Source: Hirudinaria manillensis (taxonomy: Eukaryota > Annelida > Clitellata > Hirudinida > Hirudinidae). Taken from it: a stretch of DNA of 64,000 nucleotides. The stretch lies in NCBI GenBank assembly GCA_034509925.1, contig CM067527.1, positions 9,491,001 to 9,555,000 of the forward strand. Direction: 5' to 3'. The position numbers were made by a program, and so were the translations under genes. Of the stretch, positions 39,428-52,000 are shown one piece after another; position 1 is the first letter of the stretch; every line of letters starts with the position of its first letter. The notes beneath the pieces were generated by a model. It ran no database searches. It had not been told where the DNA came from and was given only the letters and a program-made list of their open reading frames with translations.

Positions 39428-40774
39428 ATGGACATTTACGAAGGAGGAACGTTTCTCGACAGGTTCCGAATTGTCCGAAGGCTCGGAAAAGGAGGATACG
39501 GAGAAGTTTACAAAGCATTCGATTTGCTCACCAATACCGAAGTGGCTATTAAAATATCACACGACGTATCGTTGAAGGAGAGGAACATTCTCGAGGCAGA
39601 GATTCTCAGCAAGTTGAACGCTGTCGACTCCGAGTTGAAAGGGCTCGTGGTGGACATAAAGTTCTCGTACGTCATGGGTAACTCCGTCATCCTCGTCCTT
39701 GAACTGCTTTCCCACGATTTCCTTCATTCCATCACAACCAACCAAGTGAACAGCTTGGATAAAATATCAAAGTATGCAAAGCAGATGCTGCAATTTCTGG
39801 TTCTTATGTCAAAGACGAATATCATTCATTGCGACATAAAACCGGAAAACATCCTGGTCGACAAAGCTACCGAAACAATCAAGTTTGCCGACTTTGGATT
39901 GTCGCACTGCTATTGGGCTCCATCTAAGTTGGACGTCGTTCAAACGCTTTATTACCGAGCTCCAGAAGTTCTGCTAGGGTACGATTACAACAGTTCTATC
40001 GACACGTGGAGTGTCGGATGTGTTCTTGCCGAATGTCTAGTCAAAAAACCACTCTTCGGAACATGGGATGAATTAAACCTGCTGAGGATTATGGCCAAAA
40101 TAGTCGGGACACCGGATCAATTGGCGATATTAAATTCTCCAAATAGGGACAACTACTTCAAGTACGACACCTATTCGCGACAGTGGATCATCAAAGGCTT
40201 TTATGAGCCAGTAAAGCCAATAGGTCTGAGGAAATACATCGAGTCCAAATGCAACATCGACGAAAAGGGTTGCGATTTTAATATGCTTTTGGATCTTATT
40301 GAAGCCATGATTGTATTGGATCCGAGAAGGAGATGCTCCCCAGAATTGTGTCTCGTGTTTCCCTTCATAACCCGGGCTAAGTCCTACTTTGCATTCCGAG
40401 CCGATTCTCGTAAGGATACGGTTGCAATGGACATGAAAAGCATCTCTAAACGTGTGAACGTTGGCGGTGGAATCTCCGACGCAGCAGTTCACGTCTTCAG
40501 AAGAGTCAGGGAGGTTAGAGACGTCATGGGACAGAACAAACTGGCCGTAATGTCTTCCTGTCTCTTCCTCGAATGTCAAAAAATAAACGTGAGGAGAACC
40601 TTCAAACGATTTGCCGATGCCTCAGGGGTTTACGAAAATGACATAAGAAGGTTAAGAAGAATGATTAAAAACTTGAGCGTACAGAAATTCGATGCGCATA
40701 GGATTGACCGAAGAGACCAAAACATCTGCAAATGGAGAAACATAATTAATGAAGAAACTACGAGCGAGGCCTAA
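39428..40774 (+). CDS. Intronless CMGC-type serine/threonine protein kinase
   Basis: This is a single-exon 448-residue kinase. Visible motifs: glycine loop GKGGYGEV (residues 20-27), VAIK lysine K42, a candidate helix-C glutamate near E56/E58, catalytic loop HCDIKPEN (134-141), DFG (155-157), and QTLYYRAPEVLLG with the APE at 178-180. IDTWSVGCVLAE follows. HCDIKPEN is typical of DYRK/HIPK/CLK kinases, while QTLYYRAPEVLLG is more CDK-like. I therefore place it only in the CMGC group; no TxY dual-phosphorylation motif is present. All catalytic residues are present, so it could be active. The C-terminal 120 residues are basic and unassigned. It lacks introns among intron-rich neighbours. An AATAAA at 40863-40868 is followed nine bases later by ten A's (40877-40886), as expected of a retrocopy. 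Confidence 0.9.
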   Translation: MDIYEGGTFLDRFRIVRRLGKGGYGEVYKAFDLLTNTEVAIKISHDVSLKERNILEAEILSKLNAVDSELKGLVVDIKFSYVMGNSVILVLELLSHDFLHSITTNQVNSLDKISKYAKQMLQFLVLMSKTNIIHCDIKPENILVDKATETIKFADFGLSHCYWAPSKLDVVQTLYYRAPEVLLGYDYNSSIDTWSVGCVLAECLVKKPLFGTWDELNLLRIMAKIVGTPDQLAILNSPNRDNYFKYDTYSRQWIIKGFYEPVKPIGLRKYIESKCNIDEKGCDFNMLLDLIEAMIVLDPRRRCSPELCLVFPFITRAKSYFAFRADSRKDTVAMDMKSISKRVNVGGGISDAAVHVFRRVREVRDVMGQNKLAVMSSCLFLECQKINVRRTFKRFADASGVYENDIRRLRRMIKNLSVQKFDAHRIDRRDQNICKWRNIINEETTSEA

Positions 40775-40886
40775 GCCCAGCCATGATGAAATTTCATTAA
40801 TCTACTTGTTCCATTTTTAATGGAATTAAAAATTAAAAACCCAGTTTAAAATTGAAAGATTAAATAAATTTTTAACAAAAAAAAAA

Positions 40887-43048
40887 TCCTTATCGTTTCG
40901 TTTATAAATATCTTCACGAATTACATTCACAAGAATTAACCCGTTTTCTATTATTTAACCATTCTTACAATTGGATAAGTTATCGTTAACTAATTATATA
41001 AATTGATTAATTAATTACTTAAGCAATTAATTAAGCAGCCTTCCTCACGCATACTGCACAAGTTTGGCAAGGCTAAAGCTTTCCACAAGTTGTATAAGCT
41101 TTAATTAAGTGCACATTTTACCATATTTTGTTTATTAATATCCTCTCGCGGCCTATGGCCAAGTCCGGGTTAGTAGGGACCGGCCAAGGGTTAAATTTAG
41201 ACGTGGAAAATAAATTAATTTTAACTTATCTTTCGTAATAGTTTACTAATACTAATTTAACTGCTCTACTTGTAAAAGTTCAACGAGGTGCAACGTACAT
41301 TTAAGTATGTTGGTATGAAGCATTGGCCAGCAGGGAGGTTTGGTTACGCAAGGGAATCTCAAACACCCAAACTCTTCAAGAACCGAACGACAGCTTGAAA
41401 TCCCAAAAAAAGGCCAATAATTTCACTTTATTGTTTAATATTTAAAACGTAAAATTCACAGCTAAACTCCACTCCGAGGCGGATGTCGTGCGACGTTTGG
41501 TCATTTCTTTCGTAGTGATGACTCGTTCAAAGTTTCTCGTAATTTACCCGATCAGGGAAGACAAATTAACAAACAAGCTGCCTGGACCAAAGCAAAAACT
41601 CAGATTTTCGAGCGGGAAAATAAGACCACCGCGACGCATAAAAGCAGTCGGGGAGAGAGTTGAGGAGTGATTTTATTTAAAATTAAAAGCAAGAAATAAA
41701 TTTCAGAATTAATTATTTCAGAGTTAGGCAGGAAATTCAATGGCATGAGGCGTAGTCAGAAGACGCGCACAAAACATTAAACCATGGACAAATTTTTAAT
41801 ACAAATTTCTAAAAAAAAAATTAGGACCCCTTCTGTTATTCACATTTATTCATTAATGAAGGCGAATCAGATACTCTTACGCTATCAGAAGTAATAAAAT
41901 AAATAAATATTCCACTGAGCAAGTCCAAAGCAAGTGCAATTATTTCAAAGGACGCTCCAAAGCACCAAGTGAACTTGCGATTCTAAGTGGAAAATGGCCA
42001 TACTGAGCCGCATAAAAAAAAGTGCCAAAAGGGGATAGTTGAGCAGAGTCAGCAGGTGACTTTTTTTATAATACTGCTATTTGCTTCTTAGGCAGATTTA
42101 AGGAAATTTCATGAAAATCAAATAAAAATAAAATAGAATAACATAGCATAATTAAATAACAGCATAATTTCGGCCGCAATGCCAAGTCAAACGTGGATTT
42201 AAGTCGATCTCGAGTTGAATACGTTTTAAGCAGGCCATCAGATAGGACGTCGACAGCAGTGAAACCACAAAGAAGAAATATTCAAACAAAGATACATTCA
42301 AGAAATACAAACGACAAACAAGACAAGCAAAACAAGGATACGAAGCAAGATATGGTGACGACGTGGTGAAAAGTCACGAAGCAGTGCATAACCTGCCGGG
42401 TTTAATGTTTAAGCTGGGACTTGTTGTTGAACTTATTTTACGGATCTTCGTAGAGTAGAAATTAGATGAAAGTTTAGCCCTGATATGCAAATTATTCTAA
42501 ACGTATATTTACATTGTACGTTCAAAAATACAAATCAGTCAAACAAAAATATGGAACATTCGTTGCACACGATTCAAGGTCCGTCAACAACTCAATCGAC
42601 CAAAGGCTTATAATAATAATAATGATAATTATAATAATAATTATAATAACAACTTGATTACAATCCACATTCTCTATTTACATAAGCAATTGGTAGCAAG
42701 ATTCAACTTAATATGTTGGCAAATGTTGTGTTGATATTAGCGTATTATACTATATTAATATGTTATATCAATATTTTGTTATTATATTATTTAATAATAA
42801 TAATAACAATAACAACAATAATAATAATAAAACAACTTGATTACAATCCAAAAGAAAAGTAGATTTCAGTAAATTCCCTTTTGCCAATATTTTTGTAGTT
42901 GGTCGACTGACAAAGCGTTGAAAATTTTCAAAAAATAAAAAATAAAAATAAAAAATAACCACGAAACAAGGACTTAAACCATGGAAACAGGCACCTGATG
43001 AATGGAAGGTATTGCTGGTCAACTATCGTCGAATCTTTCATTTTTGTT
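40887..43048. other. AT-rich spacer, no gene seen
   Basis: The region carries short AT repeats and a 60-codon ORF at 41488-41670 (+), basic and without a recognisable domain. I see no splice-consistent coding unit, RNA gene or mobile element. Confidence 0.5.
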
Positions 43049-43282
43049 TCAATTCTTCTCGAGTTCAAGTGGACCAATCAAATCAGTCAAATCACTCCTT
43101 GAGATCTTAAATTTATGCTCGTTACGTACGACGCCTATGTCGTATTGTATCAATCTCATAAAACAACAACGGATCTGTAGCAGCTGTACGACGGTGATGA
43201 TAGTGATGCAGACAAACAGAAAACCTTGTATCACGATAGTGTACAGCTTGTGTGCAACAATAATCAGAATATACAAAAACAA
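43049..43282 (-). CDS. Hypothetical small membrane-protein ORF or exon
   Basis: This 77-codon frame starts MFLYILIIVAHKLYTIVIQG. It continues with a second hydrophobic stretch (FLFVCITIITVVQLLQ), a basic turn (RCCFMRLIQYD) and a polar tail (ISRSDLTDLIGPLELEKN). The hydrophobic-then-basic pattern resembles a membrane anchor. The frame extends upstream of the ATG to a pyrimidine-rich AG near 43303, so it may be a last exon. It lies about 120 bases downstream of the receptor stop on the same strand and may simply be that gene's 3' UTR. Confidence 0.25.
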   Translation of the reverse strand: MFLYILIIVAHKLYTIVIQGFLFVCITIITVVQLLQIRCCFMRLIQYDIGVVRNEHKFKISRSDLTDLIGPLELEKN

Positions 43283-43404
43283 TAACGCAAAACAATAATG
43301 CTCAGAATAGGGAAAGCAACTGTCTCATCAAATTGTAAGAAGATTTGCTTCTGGTGATTCGAAGTGCGTTTGAATTCTAATTGAACTTCAAACGATGATT
43401 TCGA

Positions 43405-44920
43405 TCAGCAATCGTTGGATACCAGGAGATACCTCTTCTCGTCATTGCAAAGCATCCCCAGGCCGCAATAGGGGGTGCCGGCCAATCCAGGGCTGAATGA
43501 CGTCATCACGGTGCCGGGTGACGTCATGCCTTCCAATCCAGTCTCAACTGTTTCCTCTTCATCGATTGGCAGAGGAGAATAAGTCATTCTTAACTGGTTG
43601 TCATCGTTTGAGTGTTGACGGTGATGATGATGATGATGATGATTGTGAAGGTTATTTTGTTTAGAATTGCTGAAGACGGTGTAGTTGGATGGATTGATGC
43701 TGTTTGTCAGCTGAACATCTGCAAATGGCACGTCCAATGGTCCGACAGCATAGATTTGATCATCGATATTCAAGTCACCATCATCGTCGTCGTCATCATC
43801 ATGAACGTCATCGTCGTCGTTATTATTATTGTTGTTGTTGTCGTTATTGTTGTCACCCTTTGCAATGCTTCCCGTTCCCTCCTTGCTTGGTTGTTTGATT
43901 TCAACGTAAAAGTCGGTGACGCCGTCGATGACGTTGCGCGAGTCACGTTCATCGGCAGGAGTCGTCGTCGTCGTCAAAGTGTCATCCAAGAAGCCTTCGT
44001 AGCTCACGTAGTCGCTACTACCCTGGACTTTGTCGACGTTCGAGTTTTGGATTGATGCCAGAACAGGTGGAGTTCTGTTCATTGTGCAACAGGTTGATTC
44101 TGGATTGCGATCCGAGTCTCCATGGCAACCGATAATATCAAAATCCTTCACTGAGAAAGGATTTCCGTCTCCAGGTAGCTGAAGACCGGCATGTATCTTA
44201 CAGTAAGTCATCACCTGCTCTTGATTTGCATTTCTATTCCCATCGTCGCCATCATCATAGTCGTCATCACCACCGCCCCCGTCATGGTGATCATCATCAT
44301 CAGCATTTTCGTGATCACTTCTGTCATCGTACGACTCGGCTCTATCCGTAATGCCGCAGATGATGCAATACTCGCCCTGGTTGCGACTGTTGATCGCTGG
44401 AGAAGAAGAGGATGAAGACGACGCGGATGATGTCGGGAGAACGTTGTCGGAACCTCTTCTCACGTGATCAAGGTGATGCGCGAGTTCAACGGGTTCAGAT
44501 GGGTTGACTTTGTAGTTGGAATGGTTGGAAGAGTTGCTGGAAATGAGGGTGACCGTTGCTGGGTAATTTGAGTTCAATAGGTCACCGTTCGATGAAGACA
44601 ACCTCTTTGCAGTGGAATTCTGGATCAACAAGTTATAAGATGTACCATGAATTATCATTACTATTGTCGTCATCATCATCACCACCACCATCATCATCAT
44701 CATCGTCGCCGTCGTCATTACTTCCTCCACTCTGCAACAAGAAACGAACCTAATAACCTCAGAGCAAGGAGTAAATTTGACAAACGTCCAAGAAATGAGC
44801 CATGTGGTCAATTGATCAAGTGTGCAGTTTACCAGTAGATTATTATTATTATTATTATTATTGTTATTATTATTGTTATTATTATTATTATTATTACTAT
44901 TATTATTATTGTTATTATTA

Positions 44921-44952
<32 letters not shown>

Positions 44953-44989
44953 GTTATTATTATTATTATTATTATTATTGTTATTATTA

Positions 44990-45081
<92 letters not shown>

Positions 45082-45262
45082 GTTATTATTATTGTTATTA
45101 TTATTGTTATTATTATTGTTATTATTATTGTTATTATTATTATTATTATTATTGTTATTATTATTGTTATTATTATTATTATTATTATTGTTAATGTTAT
45201 TGTTATTGTTGTTGTTGTTATTGTTATTATTATTATTATTATTATTGTTGTTTTTATTGTTA

Positions 45263-45303
<41 letters not shown>

Positions 45304-45368
45304 GTTATTATTATTGTTATTATTATTGTTATTGTTGTTATTGTTGTTATTGTTGTTATTGTTGTTAG

Positions 45369-45399
<31 letters not shown>

Positions 45400-48300
45400 G
45401 ATCGTTATTAATATTATTATTTATATTTATTACTCACTGATAATTTAGAATGCAATTAGAAGAAATAAATCCATAAGTTGCAAAAATAATGAGACCAAAA
45501 ATCACGATCAAATCAGATCTTTAATCACATTAAAGACGAACAATTTCTTAACAATTTCTTCATTTAATTTTAAAAATTAGGAAATTGAAAAGTAAAATAT
45601 GAGACTTTTATAATTTCAACCTTTTTAAATAATTTTCCGACCAAACTTTAATGACGAAATAAGGTTTTTAACTTCCATTTTAAAGATTAATTTATAAATT
45701 TTAGAGTATTTTGCCATTTTTTTTTGTTATGCGTGTGGAGCATAATTTAAAAGAAATAGGGTTATGGAACAAATTGTGATAAAAGCTGTTGTTTAACATC
45801 ATGAAATGATGACATGCAATGATGAACTGAGTCTCAATAAGCATCCGTCCTTTCATCTGTCCATCCATCCATCCATCCATCCATCCATCCATCCGTCCGT
45901 CCATCCATCCGTCCGTCAGTGGGTCCGTCCGTCAGACACTGAGATAATTTCCAAAATACCTTTGAAATGAAGACAGCACTTGGTGGTTGAATGTCAATTC
46001 CTGAGCTGAACTTTTTGTGCCACTTCTTCAACCTCCTGAAAGTTATTTTGCAAATAAATGCAACGTTGAACGTGAATTATAAAGTTATCAAATAACATCA
46101 TTGAGGTTTTTGGCAGTTCTTTATATGGAATTATTCATTGCCAGAATTAATTCTAAAACCAGGAATTATTATTGATATTATTAATATTATTGTTACATTA
46201 TTATTATTATCCTCAAATTATGTGAAATCATCGACAATTACAATTTCAATTCAACATCTTTCTGATCTAATAACTCAGAGAAGGTTATTTTACGCTCATA
46301 ATGATGTTGAACGATAATGAAGCGGAATTAAAAATAATAAAAAAATAAAATAAAATAATTTAACAAATATTACAACAACAACAACACCATTACTCCTGAG
46401 GCCGTGGTGTCAGCCATTTCTTTAAATAAATTCAAAGTCATAAATTGTCTTTGTAATAATAAATGTTTGTTGAATAAATTGATTTAAAATTGAAATTCTT
46501 AAGCTCCTTTAATTTTTGATTTAATTAACTTGAAGTTTATTTTATTTAATGAATTTATTCATTTTTAATTATCTGAGTAATGCAACTATTTTTGGATGGA
46601 TGGATGGATGGATGGATGGATGGATGGATGGATGGATGGATGGATGGATGGATGGATGGATGGATGGATGGATGGATGGATGGATGGATGGATGGATGGA
46701 TGGATGGATGGATGGATGGATGGATGGATGGATGGATGGATGGATGGATGGATGGATGGATGGATGGATGGATGGATGGATGGATGGATGGATGGATGGA
46801 TGGATGGATGGATGGATGGATGGATGGATGGATGGATGGATGGATGGATGGATGGATGGATGGATGGATGGATGGATGGATGGATGGATGGATGGATGGA
46901 TGGATGGATGGATGGATGGATGGATGGATGGATGGATGGATGGATGGATGGATGGATGGATGGATGGATGGATGGATGGATGGATGGATGGATGGATGGA
47001 TGGATGGATGGATGGATGGATGGATGGGTGGTGAAGAAAATCTAGAAACAAGAAATCAATGAGCTGAGTCCAGCTGAGTAATTGAAGATGTTTTCAGAGG
47101 TAAATGAGACTCAGTTCAGCTTCCAGCGCGATTGAAACTACGTACATCAGTGTTTACATGCTACGACCTAAGTTCATTCTGACAAAAAGTCATGCAAAGA
47201 TGATTTTAACTAATTAATAAATAAATAAACAAACAAATAAATAAATAATAATAATAATAGTATTAATAATAGTAATAGTAATGGATTGTAAGTAAATGTA
47301 TGAGCCAATTAATTACTTGATAAAGTGGATGCCCAAACCAACAGAGAGGGTGACCAAGATGGCGATGATGGTAATGATTATGATGGTGATCACGTGTCCT
47401 GAAATTAAAAAAAACATAATTTATAAATCAACAGCTGATCACGGTTTAAATATTAATTAACATTTTAATTATTCATTCTCTCTTCTTAAGGTAAGTGACT
47501 ATGTGAATGCTCGTTTGCAGCTTGTTTGTATATCTTGGCCATAATAATTCAAAATTGAATGAATAAAAAAAGATGTTTTAAAAGATAAATAAGTGAAATA
47601 AATAAATAAAAAATTAAATAACTAAATGATTACTTAATTAAATAAATAAATAAATAAACAATAAGTCGAATTTAGGTCAGCAGAGAACAGATAAAACAGC
47701 AACAACAACAAGCATCAAGAAAGAAATACATTTTAAAATAATAATGAATAAATGCTTTTACAAACACTCACAGACATCGACAAGGTAAATAAAATTATTA
47801 TAATACTATTTATTATAGTATTAATATAAGTTATCATACTAATTTGTTACTTATTATAATATAATATAATATAATATAATATAATATAATATAATATAAT
47901 ATAATATAATATAATATAATATAATATAATATAATATAATATAATATAATATAATATAATATAATATAATATAATATAATATAATATAATATAATATAAT
48001 ATAATATAATATAATATAATATAATATAATATAATATAATATAATATAATATAATGTAATTCTGATAACGTTTTGGAATCTAAGAAAATAAATCAAAAGG
48101 CTTGCATTCGTTTTTATACAAAAACAACAAAATCTACCAACGAAAACAAACCTGAATTCTTGCGCAACTTCTGCACAGAGTACGACGACAATCCTGACCT
48201 ACATCGCGACCTGACCCAGAATATGTAGGTCAGGTCACTGTTGAGCCCGTCAAACTGATGGCTGGAGGTGATGCTTGATACCTCGAAACATGTGCTGTTG

Positions 48301-48932
48301 CCTGGGAAGAAAAAAAGTGAAATTAAAAGAATTACGAGAGAATTTTCATTGGACATTTAAATTATTATTAAATTTAAGTTATTATTATTTATTAAATTAA
48401 AATTAATAACAATATAATGGAATCAATTTTGTGACAAATTCGGAGGAGAAAATTCTTGAAAAGCAATTCCGGGAAGGTACATTTGGCGCGAAATAAGCCT
48501 CAATTAAATTTAGTAATTAAATAATTTAAACTAATTACCATATGTAAATCAGTTAATAAGGACTTTGAATAAAAATATTAAAGCATAAATTATTAAGTAA
48601 TATATGCTTATTATAAGGCTTATTATAAGGTATAAGGCTTTTATTAAGCCTAACAAATGTTAATAAGTGGTGCTTGCACTGAGTTGTTCTACCAAATCAA
48701 TTAACTTCTAATTAACTTTGAACGACTTGAATCATTCAATTCACCTGTACAACTTTCATCGTCACCTGGACACCTGCACACCTGGTATCCGCTGACCAGG
48801 CACTTCTCCCAACCCGTTGGTCTCCGTGGCAACGGTTTCCATAGCAACCGAACCTTTCCAATCCCCACCTCCTCGAGCGTCAACACGGTCGGAGGTTCCG
48901 GAGCTGACGACAGGTATGTATAAAATGAAGGC

Positions 48933-49000
<68 letters not shown>

Positions 49001-52000
49001 TAATAATAAATAAATAAATAATAGTAATATTAATAATTGAATAAATATCTTGCAACCGTTTAAAAAAATAATAAAAATATTAATAACATAATTAATAATA
49101 TAATTACAACAAATGATGATCAGGAACATATTCTACTGGCACATAATATTGATATTTAAAAAACAAAATTAAAAAACAATCACATTTCCCTCTCAAGCAC
49201 GAAAAAAAGATTCTACGGTGACATCAAAGCCCAAAACATTGCTAATTAATTAATAATGATTAATTATTAATTATAATAATAACCGGCATAGAGGGAATAA
49301 TATCTCTCGGTCCACGTGATTCCTGCGAATGTGCTTCCATCTGGTTTCCTGACTGAAACTCCGAAGAGGTAGTTGCTGAAAGGATGGAGGAGGTGAGAAA
49401 AGGTCAACGATCTTGTGCTGCTGTCAACCTCTGACCAATCAACAGTGTCCTATTAAATAATAATAATAATAATAGTAATAATTCTATATTATTATGGAAT
49501 TGATAAATAGTTAGTGTGATTATATTTAATAATTAAAATTTATTTTAATTTTAAGCTAAATACATAGAACAGTTTGCAGCGTCATTAGTCAAACGAATGA
49601 ACAAGTATCATTTAGTATCATAGAGACCATTGCTTGATCTAAAATCCTCCTTCTTTTGCTTTATCATCTCTGTTCCTAGGTTGTTATATATTATAATATT
49701 ACAAATCGCCTTGTACCATCTTGGAACTCTTTGTGTGTATGATTCTATTTGAGAGGACATGAATGCATAAGTAAATGATCTTAACATGATTCTACTACAA
49801 TGATTACTTCTAAGCGATTTTATTATTCTTCATTAAACTGAAGAAGTTTTGGTCCCCTTTGTTCACCTTCTACAGTCATTGAACAATCATCCTCTCGCTT
49901 TTGGCGCTCAAATGTCCAAGACAGTGTGGCGCCAATACTGACACAACTTTCCAATGGAAGCCTCTTGAGCTTCTGTCGCTCTAGCCATACAAGAGATGCC
50001 CCAATTTCCAGCAATAATAGCAATAAAATAATAATAATAATATTAATAATAATAAAATGTTAAAAAAAATCAACAACAATCACAAAGGATGCGACAGATC
50101 AAAAGGGGAAATCGACAGAACAAAGATTACGGAAAATCATAAAAGATATAAAACAGCCACAACAACAACAACAAGGACGACAACAATAAAGATTACTTTG
50201 CATGTGAATGGAAGACTGGCCGCAAGACAGGAGAATACTGTGTATCCCAGCACTGAATGTGTTGTTGTTGTTGTTGCTGCACTACCAACAGCAACAACAA
50301 CATCTTCCCACGACAAGATGGTTTCGTTTCTATCACCTTCAACCCATACCTGGACTTCACTTGGACCACCTGAGGATCAAATTACAATATTACGTGATTT
50401 CTTAATTACTTGTAAACATTTTATTACAACAATTGTAAAGTCTAATAAAATAAACATAACTATATTTTAACTATTACAATTTATTACTACTTAATTTATG
50501 CATTAGTTTATTATCCATCTAAATCAACAACAACAACAACAACAATATAATATAATTATAATATATAATATAATTATATAATATATTAATAATAATAATT
50601 ATTATTATTATTGTCAGAATAGTAGGTTTTGTCAGAACAACAGAGTACTTGGAACTTTAAGCTTTAATATTGAGTCATACATTTTATAAAACACCTATCA
50701 AATGACAACAACAACAACAACAACAAAAACGACGACAACAACATTCATACGTTGTTGCAGCCAGCCATTCTAATTTTCTTGTTAATATTCTGATTGAAAT
50801 TATTCACAAGAAATAAAATACTTTAGAAAAATAAATAAAAATAAATATAAAATAATAATAATGTTAAATAAATTAAATGATCAGAATAAATAGTCGGATT
50901 TTCTCTATTCATTAACAACCAAGCAGTCTTATTGCTCACGTGACGACGACTATTATTATTATTGGAATACGATTCATCGTCGTCATCACCATTGCAGTAC
51001 CACGAGGTCATTGAGGTCATTGTATCCTTAATAAATTTAGTTTTCAATACTAGCTCACGATTCTTACTAAGAAGAGGAGGAGGAAGAAGAAGAGGAATAA
51101 TAACAACAACAACAACAAAATTGTTCACGCTTTTATGAATATTTCACGCTTGAATGAACCGATTGCGCCCTCGTAACACGCAAGAGGATGTTCAGGGAAA
51201 CCAAGCAGAATTACAAGGCATGTTAATGAAAACACCTTCGTTATATAATCACTAATTAGTTAATTAATAACAATATTATTAAAATTAAATTGACAACCAA
51301 TGCATATTCGATCGTATGATTAATAATAAAAAAAATAAATTATTTTATTTAGTTATTTCGATCAATAAAATCGAAGGACTGAAGCCACTAAGGCGATCAA
51401 CAGAACGAAGATAAAGACTTCTAACGCTCCAGCATAAAAAGTTAAAAGTTAAAAATTATGATTAAAAATTATGGATCTTTGATTTTAAGATGTACATTGA
51501 TATTAAGTTCGCTAACTGTCGAATTGAAGCGTGTTATTGTTGAAGAATTGACAGAATTGATGTGACCTGGCAAAGAATTCCAGGGTATAAGGATGAGCTT
51601 GCAGAAGGAGTTTTGGAAGAGGTTGTTGCATATGAATTTGCTGGTTTTTAGTTCGTGGTTGCAAATGATGGCCTCGGGTTTTGGAATAATTTGATCGGAT
51701 GAGAAGGGCAGGGATTTTGCTTTGGATGAGTCCAATTTCTAATTTCAAGCGTAGCGTGAGATCGGCCAATGAACGGCTTTGAAGCGTAAACTGAATATTC
51801 AGAGTCACGTTAAGAGAATAAGGATGAAATAATAATTTTAAAAATATAATTCTTGCAGGAGTATCTTCAACTTGTAAACCTTTTCAATTCTGACCACCCT
51901 GATTCAACCAGGTCATCAATTACTGGGCAGAATTTATTGAACCTCATCGCGAATATGTATTACGTAATATGTATTTGTGCTTTGTCCCAAAAAATCTCTA

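Noticed and set aside
44802..45448. Poly-Leu and poly-Tyr ORFs over 100 residues
   Set aside because: Artefacts of the (ATT)n microsatellite in a receptor intron.
46549..47062. Long ORFs of WMDG and HPSI repeats on both strands
   Set aside because: They are translations of a pure tetranucleotide array, open in every frame, with no start context or flanking exons.
46594..48055. CRISPR-like or satellite repeat arrays
   Set aside because: Units are 4-5 bp without spacers in a eukaryotic intron, so they are simple microsatellites.
49823..50023. Minus-strand 66-codon ORF ([10 protein letters not shown]) considered as an FN3 exon of the receptor
   Set aside because: Exons at 50369-50197 and 49449-49284 join in phase 0 to give a complete FN3 domain without it. 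Including it breaks the phase unless an odd donor is used.
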